Assembly (NCBI RefSeq): GCF_007829335.1
Contig: NZ_VIWO01000002.1
Coordinates: 806,001 to 870,000, forward strand
DNA: 64,000 bases
Source of the DNA: Chitinophaga polysaccharea
Lineage (GTDB): Bacteria > Bacteroidota > Bacteroidia > Chitinophagales > Chitinophagaceae
Direction of reading: 5' to 3'
Shown here one piece after another: positions 49,434 through 59,004 of this stretch. The position numbers were made by a program, and so were the translations under genes. The number at the start of each line of letters is the position of its first letter. Position 1 is the stretch's first letter. A model generated the notes under the pieces. That model did not search any database. It was not told where the DNA came from and was given only the letters and a program-made list of their open reading frames with translations.

Positions 49434-51351
49434 AGCACTCCGGTTTTAAAGGTATTTCAATGTCAATTACGGTGCCTTTTGAAGGGAAAGAGTCGATGGA
49501 AAATACGCCGTCGAATAGTTTCAACCGTTCCCGGATGTTCTGAAATCCGATGCCATATTTCACGTTCTCCACAGCAAATCCCTGTCCATCATCTTCAAAC
49601 AACAGCTTCAGCGTACCATCCAGCCGGGTCAATTGTATCTCTACTTTCGACGCCTGGCTGTGCTTCTGGGCGTTGGTGATCAGTTCCTGGATGATCTTAT
49701 AAATTTCCGCTTTCAGGGAAGTCCCGATCCGTTCAATTTCTTCGCCGGGAAATGCATGGAAGGTGATAATGGCGTTACCAGGCATGTTGAATTGCCTGAT
49801 ATAGCCGGTTATGAGTTCGGTGAAGCCAGTGTTACCAAATTTCAGCGGCACCAGGTCATGGGAAAGATCACGTACCTGGCGATAGGTGTCGTCGACCTGT
49901 CGGATGAGCGCATCCAGCCTATTTACGGCGGTTTGATTAGAGAGCTGGAGTTTGATGGCAGCAAGGTTACCGCCGATGCTATCGTGCAACTCACCCGCAA
50001 TCCGCTTCCGCTCTTTTTCCTGGCCGCTAACAGAAGCTTTAAGCAATTCCAGTTCCTTATCTTTCAGGAGCGCCGCGATTTTCTGCCGGTTCATCTCCTC
50101 CATTGTAGCATTTAGTTTGCTCTGTGCCTGCAATTTCTGGTAATACATATACAGCAAGCCTATGATAGGTAGCAGGATAACGAGGAACCCAATCAGCAGG
50201 CTGTATTTTACTGTTTTCTGATGATTTAATTCGTTTTCCTTGTTCAATATTTCTTTTTCCTTCTGAGCGGTTTGGTATTTTATTTCGAGTTCGTTGATCT
50301 CTTTTTTATTCTGCCGGTTCAATGCCTCCTGGGAAATACCCAGGTACTGGGTCATGAGTGCATAGGCGTTTTTATAATCGCCCGTTGCTGCGTGGAGGTT
50401 ACGCAGGCTGTTCAGTACTTTCAGTTGTGCTTTCAGATCGTTCCATTGCAGCGCATTAGCATATACCAGCGACAACAGGGCTTTGGCGTTGTCGTAGTCC
50501 TTGTGGGCAATGAGCAGGTCGCCCATCCTTTGACCCGCGTTGATGTACAGGTCGAAAAACTGGTACTGCTGCGCCTTGTTTTCTACTTCATTGTAAATCG
50601 TGTATGCCTCCTCCATTTGCTGGCTGAACTCCGCGATGATGCCGAGCGTCAGTTTCGCCTGCAGAACCTTCTTTTCCTCTTGTTGCTGTTGGAAATAAGC
50701 TAGTGCTTTTTCGGTATATTGCTTCGCCTGGGGCAGTTTTTTTTGCTCAAGAAAAATGATGCCCAGCCGCTCGTACACCAAATGTTCCAGTTTTTCGTCC
50801 CGGCCGGTGTGCTGTAGCAGGTCCTGGTAGGCAGCTACGGCTTTGTCGTATTCTTTACGGGCAGCATATATGTTGGCGATTCCCAGTTTGTTGTCATTGA
50901 CGGCTACTTTGTTGTTGAGCGACTCCGCGATTGGAACACCCTGGAGGTAAAAACGTAACGCTTCGTCATACAGACCTTCCTCGCTGTAGGCATTGGCCAA
51001 TGTGAGAAAAAGGAAAACCTGGCTGGAAAGTTTATCAGCGGATGGAAGGTCGCTCTGATTAAGACCGCCAATTAGCTGTTGCGCATAAAAAATCACGGAG
51101 TCCGCAGTGCCATGGGCTGCATGAAAGGCCAACAGGGGCTGCGCGGCCGCTATCTTCGCTTTAATATCGGTAGCCAACTGTATTTTCCGTAAAAGGGAAT
51201 CGGGTGTTTTTACCGGTACTTCTCCGTAAGCCGTGAAGCCTGTCTCATTTTGGGCCAGGCAGTGACCGGAAAGCGCCATCAGGACTACAAAAAACAAGGC
51301 TGGCACTTTGTTTAGCCAGGTTCGGGTTAATATGGTAAGTTCCACGATCAA
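49423..51351 (-). CDS. TPR-containing sensor histidine kinase (HisKA_3 type)
   Basis: A 642-residue kinase with a signal sequence (VPALFFVVLMALSGHCLAQ). Its N-terminal ~340 residues are tetratricopeptide repeats (LFLTLANAYSEEGLYDEALR, LGIANIYAARKEYDKAVAAY) placed in the periplasm. After these come one membrane helix (~375-396, YSLLIGFLVILLPIIGLLYM), a coiled coil, HisKA_3 with ERKRIAGELHDSIGGNLAAI (phospho-His in ELHDS) and a HATPase_c domain (LFEDDGQGFAVENVKYGIG). This TPR-kinase layout is common in Bacteroidota. It phosphorylates the overlapping NarL-type regulator. Signal unknown. Confidence 0.93.
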   Translation of the reverse strand: MIVELTILTRTWLNKVPALFFVVLMALSGHCLAQNETGFTAYGEVPVKTPDSLLRKIQLATDIKAKIAAAQPLLAFHAAHGTADSVIFYAQQLIGGLNQSDLPSADKLSSQVFLFLTLANAYSEEGLYDEALRFYLQGVPIAESLNNKVAVNDNKLGIANIYAARKEYDKAVAAYQDLLQHTGRDEKLEHLVYERLGIIFLEQKKLPQAKQYTEKALAYFQQQQEEKKVLQAKLTLGIIAEFSQQMEEAYTIYNEVENKAQQYQFFDLYINAGQRMGDLLIAHKDYDNAKALLSLVYANALQWNDLKAQLKVLNSLRNLHAATGDYKNAYALMTQYLGISQEALNRQNKKEINELEIKYQTAQKEKEILNKENELNHQKTVKYSLLIGFLVILLPIIGLLYMYYQKLQAQSKLNATMEEMNRQKIAALLKDKELELLKASVSGQEKERKRIAGELHDSIGGNLAAIKLQLSNQTAVNRLDALIRQVDDTYRQVRDLSHDLVPLKFGNTGFTELITGYIRQFNMPGNAIITFHAFPGEEIERIGTSLKAEIYKIIQELITNAQKHSQASKVEIQLTRLDGTLKLLFEDDGQGFAVENVKYGIGFQNIRERLKLFDGVFSIDSFPSKGTVIDIEIPLKPECYEA

Positions 51352-51456
51352 GAAAAAATATTTCCGTTTAAACGTTGAAGGTAATAATTAAATATATCAT
51401 TTGGGGCGGGATAGATGGCTTGTTATCTGAGATAAAATATATTGGATCAGAAACCA

Positions 51457-51464
51457 TAAATTTG
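51457..51464 (+). promoter_or_regulatory. -7 promoter box for the YcxB-like gene
   Basis: TAAATTTG, a full TAnnTTTG match, 26 bases before the start at 51491. Confidence 0.5.
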
Positions 51465-51490
51465 TATCCTACCAATTTGTTAGCTAACCC

Positions 51491-51949
51491 ATGGTCATTA
51501 CTAAAAGAATACAGACAACTTATAACACTGTACTCCGTGCTAAAATGTACTTCTTTTTCAGGAAAAGTATTTGGATGTACCTGCTGGGTATGCTGATGCT
51601 GGGCTATGCTTTTCCCCTGGAAAATGTTGGGGCTATCTCTTCAGCATTCGTTTACTTTATCATTTTCGCGCTGGTTATTTTGGTCCCGGTTTATCACTTC
51701 AGCACCCGGGCGATGGTGCGGAAAGCGCATCTAGATGCGAATATTGAATTTAATGAGCAAGATATTATTATAAGACATATCGATAATAATAATATCGAAA
51801 CCAAAAGCTGGGACTGGATTAAACGAATTGACATCACCCGAAAAGATATCCTGCTTATTGTGGATCATCCTACCCGTTTCCTTATTGCGCTGGAGAAGAG
51901 CAAATTAACAGCGCCTGAAATTCAGTTTTTCCTGGAGAAAAAGAAATGA
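51491..51949 (+). CDS. YcxB-like membrane protein
   Basis: A 152-residue protein: short N-terminal amphipathic part, two membrane helices (~30-45, WMYLLGMLMLGYAF; ~52-72, AFVYFIIFALVILVPVYHF), then a cytoplasmic PH-like strand domain (IEFNEQDIIIRHIDNNNIET, SWDWIKRIDITRKDILLIVD) that matches the YcxB C-terminal domain. The family has no settled function. It is monocistronic and divergent from the TPR kinase gene. Confidence 0.78.
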   Translation: MVITKRIQTTYNTVLRAKMYFFFRKSIWMYLLGMLMLGYAFPLENVGAISSAFVYFIIFALVILVPVYHFSTRAMVRKAHLDANIEFNEQDIIIRHIDNNNIETKSWDWIKRIDITRKDILLIVDHPTRFLIALEKSKLTAPEIQFFLEKKK

Positions 51950-52075
51950 TAAAAGACTATACAATAGCTTATCTATACACTAAACACGCTTTTGATACGG
52001 CTCATCCCTTCTTTCCCGGTTCTGATCTTTTTTAAAAAACTACCGCACTATTGCTATACAATTGAACACTTTTTT

Positions 52076-52091
52076 TGTACTTTTAAGTACA
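52076..52091. promoter_or_regulatory. Palindrome upstream of the second ECF sigma gene
   Basis: TGTACTT-TT-AAGTACA is a 7-base inverted repeat about 60 bases before the sigma start, next to an AT-rich stretch. It may be a promoter-overlapping operator. No protein can be assigned. Confidence 0.3.
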
Positions 52092-52151
52092 GCACGATTG
52101 TCATACTATGCTCGTCAACCGATAACAACCGAAGTATGAACTTCGCAAAAC

Positions 52152-52745
52152 ATGTCACAGCAATTTGAGCCAGCCAACGAAAAAATGTATATCCGCCTTG
52201 TTAAACAGGGCGATGCAGCCGCTTTTCATGCGATATACCAACATTACAGCCCCCGGGTTTATGGCAAACTACTCCGCGTGCTGAAATCTGAAGACCTGGC
52301 CGCTGACATGCTACAAGATCTTTTTTCCATCATTTGGCAGAAGCGGGCGGAGATCGATCCGGAAAAATCATTTGGCGCATTCCTGTTCAAGATATCCGAC
52401 AATCTCGTAGTGGATTTGTTCCGGAAGGCCAAACGCAATCAACAGCTGATAGAAAAGCTGGCCAAAGCAGGCGCTGAGGAATGGGAAAGTACGGAAGAAT
52501 GGCTGTTTAAAAAAGAGAACGAAACCTGGCTGGCCAGGGCTATAGAAAGCCTGCCACCGCAACGCAGGCTGGTATTTCAGCTGTGCAAACTAGAGAACCG
52601 CTCACATGATGAAGTGAGCCAGTTGCTGCATATTTCCCGTGCCACGGTGAATAATCACCTCGTTAAAGCCACACAGAACCTGAAAGCATTGGCTACAGGT
52701 AAGTCGGGGATGGCAGGATTACTACTGATATGGTTGTTCAGATAG
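52152..52745 (+). CDS. ECF-type RNA polymerase sigma factor (with hydrophobic C-terminal tail)
   Basis: A 197-residue sigma-70 ECF factor with region 2 (AIYQHYSPRVYGKLLRVLKS, DMLQDLFSIIWQKR) and region 4 (LPPQRRLVFQLCKLENRSHD, LHISRATVNNHLVKATQNLK). The last residues (GMAGLLLIWLFR) are a short hydrophobic tail. The FecR gene follows 82 bases downstream and SusC after that, the classic arrangement in which binding at the SusC STN domain frees the sigma factor to activate the locus. Confidence 0.95.
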   Translation: MSQQFEPANEKMYIRLVKQGDAAAFHAIYQHYSPRVYGKLLRVLKSEDLAADMLQDLFSIIWQKRAEIDPEKSFGAFLFKISDNLVVDLFRKAKRNQQLIEKLAKAGAEEWESTEEWLFKKENETWLARAIESLPPQRRLVFQLCKLENRSHDEVSQLLHISRATVNNHLVKATQNLKALATGKSGMAGLLLIWLFR

Positions 52746-52827
52746 CCGTTATTTTCCTTCATGATGGCCGCTCAAATTTTTTTTAAGAACGGATAGTTAT
52801 TTTCCTCCGGAGCTACGTATTATATAT

Positions 52828-54054
52828 ATGACACCTGTTCAAAAAGAGGAAGCGCTGCGTCGGCTCTTTGATCAATGGATGAAAGGAGACAACGACCGGC
52901 AAACATTGCATGAGCTGGTAAGCTATGCAGATGACCCTGCATTGGCCGGCGCCTGGCAGGCGTTGCTGGAGGAGGTTCCTGTGCCGATGCCCGTCGATGA
53001 CGAGCACGCCGTAATGATAGAAAAGGTGTATCAAAGATTAACAACGACCATACCTGAGTTGCAACAACGTAAAATTGTCCGGCGCCTGCCTGTATGGACA
53101 AAGTACGCTGCAGCCGCAGCTATCCTGTTCCTTACGGGTGGACTGGGTTATTATATTTTAACCAACCATATGCCGCACGGCAGTCCGGCAGTCACCAGTG
53201 CTCCTGGCGCCAACAACGTAGTGCCGATGCATACCCGCCAGGCATCTCTTACGCTGGCAAACGGCGCCAGTATAGCACTGGACAGCATTACAACAGGAAC
53301 ACTGGCGCATCAGAATGGCGCGGTTGTCCTTAAATCCGGCGAGGGACACGTTGCCTATCGCCAAACGGCACCAGAAAACATGTCCACTTCCCTGCCCACT
53401 TATAATACATTGCGAACGCCTAAAGGAAGCGATTATCAACTGGTACTTTCCGATGGCACCCGTGTGTGGCTGAATGCTGCGTCTTCCATCACCTTCCCCG
53501 TTGCATTTACGGGCAATACCCGGGAAGTAGCTATCACCGGGGAGGCTTATTTCGAAGTATCTGGGAATGCTGTCGCGCCCTTTCGCGTAAAAGTAAATGA
53601 TGCGGTTATAGAGGTATTGGGAACGCATTTCAATATCAGTGCCTATACTGAAGACCCTACCATAACGGCCACCTTGCTGGAAGGCGCTGTCAGGGTGGTG
53701 AAAGGCGACAACAAATTATTGTTGCGTCCCGGCCAACAGGCGTCATTCAGTAATGGCAACGATGCCATTAGGCTGATACCGCATGTAGATGGAGAAGCGG
53801 CCGTAGCCTGGAAAAACGGCGTATTCGATTTCCGGAACCAGGATATCGAAACCGTGATGAACCAGATTGGGAGATGGTATAACATGGAAATTATTTATGA
53901 AGGAGCAAAACCACAGGCGCCTATCATAGGCATGATGAGTCGTAGCACAGATCTGGCTACGGCGCTGAAAAGCCTGGAGCTCACCAGTGGTATTCATTTC
54001 AGGATAGAAGCAGGACAACATAATGAAACGGGGAAGATCATAGTACAACCATAA
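52828..54054 (+). CDS. FecR family anti-sigma factor
   Basis: A 408-residue inner-membrane anti-sigma factor: cytoplasmic part ~1-90, membrane helix ~92-112 (YAAAAAILFLTGGLGYYIL), FecR domain with TPKGSDYQLVLSDGTRVWLN and EVLGTHFNISAYTED, and a C-terminal DUF4974-type domain (IETVMNQIGRWYNMEIIYEG) that should contact the STN domain of the SusC encoded 57 bases downstream. It partners the sigma factor encoded just upstream. Confidence 0.95.
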   Translation: MTPVQKEEALRRLFDQWMKGDNDRQTLHELVSYADDPALAGAWQALLEEVPVPMPVDDEHAVMIEKVYQRLTTTIPELQQRKIVRRLPVWTKYAAAAAILFLTGGLGYYILTNHMPHGSPAVTSAPGANNVVPMHTRQASLTLANGASIALDSITTGTLAHQNGAVVLKSGEGHVAYRQTAPENMSTSLPTYNTLRTPKGSDYQLVLSDGTRVWLNAASSITFPVAFTGNTREVAITGEAYFEVSGNAVAPFRVKVNDAVIEVLGTHFNISAYTEDPTITATLLEGAVRVVKGDNKLLLRPGQQASFSNGNDAIRLIPHVDGEAAVAWKNGVFDFRNQDIETVMNQIGRWYNMEIIYEGAKPQAPIIGMMSRSTDLATALKSLELTSGIHFRIEAGQHNETGKIIVQP

Positions 54055-54111
54055 CCGGCAGCAGACTACGCCGGGTGTTTATTTATCAACCTATCTAAAC
54101 AACCAGGATCA

Positions 54112-57100
54112 ATGCAATCAACAGTACGACGCTCCCGTCGTTCAGGGAAGCTATTGCTTATTTTTATCGCTTTCATCTTATTCGTGGATGTACGGGGATG
54201 GGCCCAAAAGGTCAGCATCTCAGCGCAACATGCATCTATTGACGCCATTCTGAAAGATGTACGCCGGCAAACCGGCTATAACTTCTTTTGCAAAGCCGAA
54301 TGGGCCAGAAAAATAGGCCCGGTTACGCTGGAAGTAAAAGATGTACCCGTGGCAGAGGTACTGGAAAGATGCCTGCAGGGCCATCCTTTCTCCTACAGTA
54401 TCCTGAACCAGACGATTGCTATTTACCCGATGGCCACTCTCGGCGCAGGTAGTTCTCCGGCAGGCACTTACATCGTAACAGGTACGGTAACGGATACACG
54501 CAATAAGCCATTAGAGGGTGCCAGCGTGGTGGTGCAACGTTCCCACCAGGGTACCATCACCGACGCAAAAGGGCATTTCACGTTGAAGAATATACGCCCT
54601 TCCGATACGCTCAAGGTCAGCTTTATTGGCTATAATGCCAGGCAGGTACCCATAACCGGGCAAACGGACATAAGTATTGTGCTTAAAGACGCCAGCAGCC
54701 TGTTGGATGAAGTGGTTACCCAGGCTTACAGCAAAAGCAGTCCCCGGCTGATGACAGGGAATATCACCAAAATAACCGCCGCTGAAATAGAGAAACAACC
54801 GGTGATGAATCCACTGGCCGCGCTGGAAGGCAGGGTGCCCGGCATGGTGATAAGCTATACCAATGGCTTTGCCAGTTCGCCGGTAAGTGTACAAATAAGG
54901 GGCATTAACTCCCTGAATGCCGGTGTACCTGCCGACCCGTTGTATGTGATAGACGGCGTTCCGCTCAATGTGCTGTCGCTGGGCAACTCCTATAATCATA
55001 TCTCCAGTGGCTTTATTCAAAGCGTTAACTACAATTATCCAAGCGGCACTACTACCAATGGCCAAAGCCCGCTCTTCAGTATTAACCCGGAGGATATTGA
55101 AAGTATCGACGTGCTGAAAGATGCAGATGCCACCGCCGTTTACGGCGCCAACGGCAGCAATGGCGTTATACTAATCACTACCAAGCGGGGCAAGCCAGGT
55201 AAAACCAGGTTCGATTTGAATGTAGACCCGCCCATGCTTAGCTGGGGCCGCACCACCAGGCTTTTTAAATACGCTAATACCCAGGACTATCTGCAAATGC
55301 GCCGGGAGGCACTCAAAAATTCAGGCATTACGCCCAACCTGCAAAATGCTGCCGACCTGCTGCTCTGGGACACTACCCGGTATACCGACTGGGGAAAACA
55401 GGTGCTTGGCTCGCGGGCGGTTGACCTTAATGTAACAGCCGGCATATCGGGGGGCTCGGAGCAAACCAGTTTCCGGATCAACGCCAACTATAACCGCCTT
55501 ACCAATACTACCAGCATATCGGGCGCCACACAGCGCATGACTTTCGCCAGCAATATCAACCATACCACGTCAGATCAGAAATTATCTGTTAACCTCTCTG
55601 CCAATTTTGCTTATAGCTATGTGAATGTAGTGCCGCCGGTGATCGATCCAGGATGGGCGCCCAATGCTCCGCCAGTATTCGATAAAAAGGGCAACCCCAA
55701 CTGGGCGGAATGGGATGCCAACGGACTGCTGAGCATTTATCCCTTCGGCGCTTACCTCAACCCTTCCAATCCGCAGGCCACCACGACCCTCACCAGCAGC
55801 CTGCGCCTGGATTACAAGCCTTTCCGGGGGGTTACCTTCACCACATTATTGGGATATAACTTTGCTTATAACAGCACCAACGCTTTTATAACAATCGCCT
55901 CTCAGGGACCTTATGTGAGCAGCCCCATAGGCAGCGCCAATTTCAGCATCACACAGAATGCCGGCTGGACTATCAATCCACAGGTAAGTTATAATACCCG
56001 CCTGGGAAAGGGCCATCTGCAAGTGAGTTTCATCGGCAATGAAATTGCCACCGCCACCCGGGGCAGCAACCAGTATGGCTTTGGATATGATAACGATATC
56101 CTGTTGGGTTCTATCGCCAACGCTCCCTCCATTCTTACCTCAGCAGCTTATAGCCAGGCAAAAACCGCCGCCTTTATAGGTGATGTTTCCTATAACTGGG
56201 ACGACAGGTACATCCTGCATGTAAACGGCACCAAACAAGGCTCTTCCAAGTTTGGTCCCCAGGCGCAATATGGCAGCTTTGGTTCCATAGGGCTGGCCTG
56301 GATAGCTTCCGGGGAAAAATGGCTGCGCGAAAAACTACCCACCGCCATCAGCTTCCTGAAATTCAGGGGCAGCTATGGCCTCACTGGCGATGATGGAGGG
56401 CTCGACTACCAATACCTGGCCCTATGGCAGGTACAAACTTATTCGTCTTACGCAGGCGGCGGATACAACGGGCAAAGCGCTCTCACACCCTCTATCCGGC
56501 CGAACCAGCGCTATAAATGGCAGGAAAACCGCAAGCTGGAAACGGCCCTGCAGTTGGGCCTGTTTAAAGACAAAGTATCCCTGGACATCAGCTGGTACCG
56601 CAACCGCGTTTCCGATCAGATATCTGCCTATCCCACTCCCGGGTTCATCAACTCGGTCAATATTAATTCCCTTACCACCAATGTACCCCTTGTTATACAA
56701 AACAGCGGCTGGGAAGGGAACCTATCGGCCCAACTCATCGCCAAAAAAGATTTTTCCCTGTCCGCCCGGTTCAACATAGGCATCAACAGGAACATACTGC
56801 TTTCTTTCCCTAACCTCGAAAACACGCCCTATGCCGGACTATATCGTGTGGGTCAATCAATCAACACACAGTATGTCTTTCACTTTATTGGTGTAGATCC
56901 GCTCACCGGGAAAGCGGCCTTCCAGGATTATAATCATGACGGCATCATTAATGGAGCCGGCGGTGTTGCTCCGGCTATCGGCCTGGATGACAGAGGGCTG
57001 GCTTATGATCTGCAGCCGAAGTTTGACGGCGGCTTTGGCATGGACGCATCTTACAAACGATTCCGGTTCAGTGTTTTTTTCCGGTTTAAAAAACAGACAG

Positions 57101-57495
57101 GCATGAATATGCTCCAGAATATTGCGTATTCACCCGGCACTTTCAATCAGAACGTACCTGAATTTATTGCCCGTTCTTCCCACTGGCAAAAACCCGGGGA
57201 CGTAGTACCTTACCCGGCCTTCAACACCCAGCCGGTAGACAACAGCTGGTCCCAGCTGCGCTGGTCGAACCTCACCTTTACAGATGCCTCCTATATCAGG
57301 CTGAATAATGCCAGCATTTACTATACCCTGCCACCCGCCTGGAGCAAAAAGGCAGGTATGAAAGAACTAACACTGAGCCTGCATGCACAAAATGTACTTA
57401 CACTGACCCATTACGCCGGTGGAGACCCGGAAACGCCCGGTAATGTGATGCCGCTGGCCGGCCTTTATACGGCAAAGATTAACTGGCATTTTTAA
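54112..57495 (+). CDS. susC: SusC/RagA family TonB-linked outer membrane protein with STN domain
   Basis: A 1127-residue TonB-dependent transporter: signal peptide (LLLIFIAFILFVDVRGWAQ), STN domain (~35-100, IDAILKDVRRQTGYNFFCKA), carboxypeptidase-regulatory-like domain (~118-195, VTGTVTDTRNKPLEGASVVV), plug (~205-365, ending VYGANGSNGVILITTKRGKP) and barrel ending AGLYTAKINWHF. It forms an uptake complex with the SusD encoded 10 bases downstream. No glycosidase, sulfatase or peptidase follows, so the cargo class is open. It differs clearly from the SusC at 19309-22677. Confidence 0.96.
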   Translation: MQSTVRRSRRSGKLLLIFIAFILFVDVRGWAQKVSISAQHASIDAILKDVRRQTGYNFFCKAEWARKIGPVTLEVKDVPVAEVLERCLQGHPFSYSILNQTIAIYPMATLGAGSSPAGTYIVTGTVTDTRNKPLEGASVVVQRSHQGTITDAKGHFTLKNIRPSDTLKVSFIGYNARQVPITGQTDISIVLKDASSLLDEVVTQAYSKSSPRLMTGNITKITAAEIEKQPVMNPLAALEGRVPGMVISYTNGFASSPVSVQIRGINSLNAGVPADPLYVIDGVPLNVLSLGNSYNHISSGFIQSVNYNYPSGTTTNGQSPLFSINPEDIESIDVLKDADATAVYGANGSNGVILITTKRGKPGKTRFDLNVDPPMLSWGRTTRLFKYANTQDYLQMRREALKNSGITPNLQNAADLLLWDTTRYTDWGKQVLGSRAVDLNVTAGISGGSEQTSFRINANYNRLTNTTSISGATQRMTFASNINHTTSDQKLSVNLSANFAYSYVNVVPPVIDPGWAPNAPPVFDKKGNPNWAEWDANGLLSIYPFGAYLNPSNPQATTTLTSSLRLDYKPFRGVTFTTLLGYNFAYNSTNAFITIASQGPYVSSPIGSANFSITQNAGWTINPQVSYNTRLGKGHLQVSFIGNEIATATRGSNQYGFGYDNDILLGSIANAPSILTSAAYSQAKTAAFIGDVSYNWDDRYILHVNGTKQGSSKFGPQAQYGSFGSIGLAWIASGEKWLREKLPTAISFLKFRGSYGLTGDDGGLDYQYLALWQVQTYSSYAGGGYNGQSALTPSIRPNQRYKWQENRKLETALQLGLFKDKVSLDISWYRNRVSDQISAYPTPGFINSVNINSLTTNVPLVIQNSGWEGNLSAQLIAKKDFSLSARFNIGINRNILLSFPNLENTPYAGLYRVGQSINTQYVFHFIGVDPLTGKAAFQDYNHDGIINGAGGVAPAIGLDDRGLAYDLQPKFDGGFGMDASYKRFRFSVFFRFKKQTGMNMLQNIAYSPGTFNQNVPEFIARSSHWQKPGDVVPYPAFNTQPVDNSWSQLRWSNLTFTDASYIRLNNASIYYTLPPAWSKKAGMKELTLSLHAQNVLTLTHYAGGDPETPGNVMPLAGLYTAKINWHF

Positions 57496-57505
57496 ACCTC
57501 TGAAC

Positions 57506-58987
57506 ATGAAACACGATACCGATATGAAAAATAAATGGTTTATCCTGTTGCTTCCCATGGCGCTATTGGGTGCCTGTAATAAACTGGTATCTATTTCCGA
57601 TCCAACAGACCGGATCAGCAACTCCGCAGTTTTCAGCTCTGATGCGCTGGCCAACTCCGCTATGAATGGTGTTTACAATAGCCTGCTGGCAGATGGCGCC
57701 TTTTCTAAAGCCATGGCATCCCTCTATGGCAGCCTGTCTGCCGATGAATTACTGGCATTCTATGGCGTTAATAGTACTTATTATACCATCAACACCAATC
57801 ACATTACCGTAATGGGCATCGGTAACGCCCGTACGACGCCTACTGATAATATCTGGACGTCGGCCTACAGCACTATCTATAATGCCAATGCGGTGATAGA
57901 AGGAATTGCCGCTTCCACCTCGGCTGAACTTCACGACAGTGCGCGCCAACAGCTTACAGCAGAAGCAAAGTGCCTGCGGGCCTTCTGCTATTTCTACCTG
58001 GTGAATTTTTATGGAGATGTGCCATTGATACTCACTATTAACTACGATAAGGTAGCAACGATTGCCCGCAGCCCACAGGATGCAGTATATCAACAGATAA
58101 TAACCGATCTCCAGGAAGCACGGAATAACCTGGCAGACAACTATAATGCAGGCAAAGGGAAAAGAGTACGAGTGAATAAATGGGCGGCCACCGCGCTGCT
58201 GGCCAGAGTTTACCTCTTCAAAAAAGATTATGCCAGTGCAATCGCCATGGCCACGGAAGTCATCAACCAACCCTCCCTCTTTGCCCTGGAACCCAGCCTT
58301 ACCAATGTATTCCTGAATACCAGCCGGGAAGCGATCTGGCAACTCAATCCCAAAACTAAAGTCACCGACAATGACAATACCCCGGATGGCGTAACCTTCC
58401 TTCCCGGGCTTTATATCCGCACACCGGGAGATACAACAGGCGTATTCCAATATATACTGTCTTCCCAACTGCTGAATGCCTTTGAGCAGGGCGACAAACG
58501 GCGAAGCGAGTGGATAGATTCACTGCCCATCTATAGTTCTCCCCTTACCGGTTATTACATGAAAAAGTACAGGATTGGCAACTTCAATTATACCCAGGGC
58601 GCCGACCCGGTTGAATATCCTACGGTATTAAGGCTGGCAGAATTATACCTGGTAAGGGCAGAAGCACAGGCCAACGGAACAGGCGGCAATATCGCCGGCG
58701 CTATCGCTGACCTCAATACCATCCGTTCCCGGACGGGCCTGCCGGCGCTGCCAGGTAACCTGTCACCGGCCGACTTGCAGGCGGCTATAGCACACGAATG
58801 GCAGGTGGAATTTTTCTGCGAATGGGCGCACCGGTGGTTCTATCTGAAACGAACCGGGCAAGCCACCAAAGTATTGTCGCAAATAGCGCTGAAACAACCA
58901 TGGGCAGGCGATTACCAATTGCTCTATCCCCTGCCACCGGCAGACCTCAACAAAGATCTTCACCTGGTACAAAATCCGGGGTATTAA
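57506..58987 (+). CDS. susD: RagB/SusD family nutrient-uptake outer membrane lipoprotein
   Basis: A 493-residue SusD-type lipoprotein; ATG 57524 is the better start because it places the signal peptide MKNKWFILLLPMALLGAC correctly before the lipobox Cys. TPR region: AEAKCLRAFCYFYLVNFYGD. C-terminal SusD block: RLAELYLVRAEAQANGTGGN, ADLNTIRSRTGLPALPG and EWQVEFFCEWAHRWFYLKRTG, ending LVQNPGY. It should cap the SusC encoded upstream. The gap to the DUF4397 gene is only 17 bases. Confidence 0.95.
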   Translation: MKHDTDMKNKWFILLLPMALLGACNKLVSISDPTDRISNSAVFSSDALANSAMNGVYNSLLADGAFSKAMASLYGSLSADELLAFYGVNSTYYTINTNHITVMGIGNARTTPTDNIWTSAYSTIYNANAVIEGIAASTSAELHDSARQQLTAEAKCLRAFCYFYLVNFYGDVPLILTINYDKVATIARSPQDAVYQQIITDLQEARNNLADNYNAGKGKRVRVNKWAATALLARVYLFKKDYASAIAMATEVINQPSLFALEPSLTNVFLNTSREAIWQLNPKTKVTDNDNTPDGVTFLPGLYIRTPGDTTGVFQYILSSQLLNAFEQGDKRRSEWIDSLPIYSSPLTGYYMKKYRIGNFNYTQGADPVEYPTVLRLAELYLVRAEAQANGTGGNIAGAIADLNTIRSRTGLPALPGNLSPADLQAAIAHEWQVEFFCEWAHRWFYLKRTGQATKVLSQIALKQPWAGDYQLLYPLPPADLNKDLHLVQNPGY

Positions 58988-59004
58988 ATCTTAAAAAAAA
59001 TACC

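Noticed and set aside
58798..59004. Long frame running into the DUF4397 gene from inside susD
   Set aside because: It overlaps the susD coding region in another frame; ATG 59005 gives a proper lipoprotein signal.
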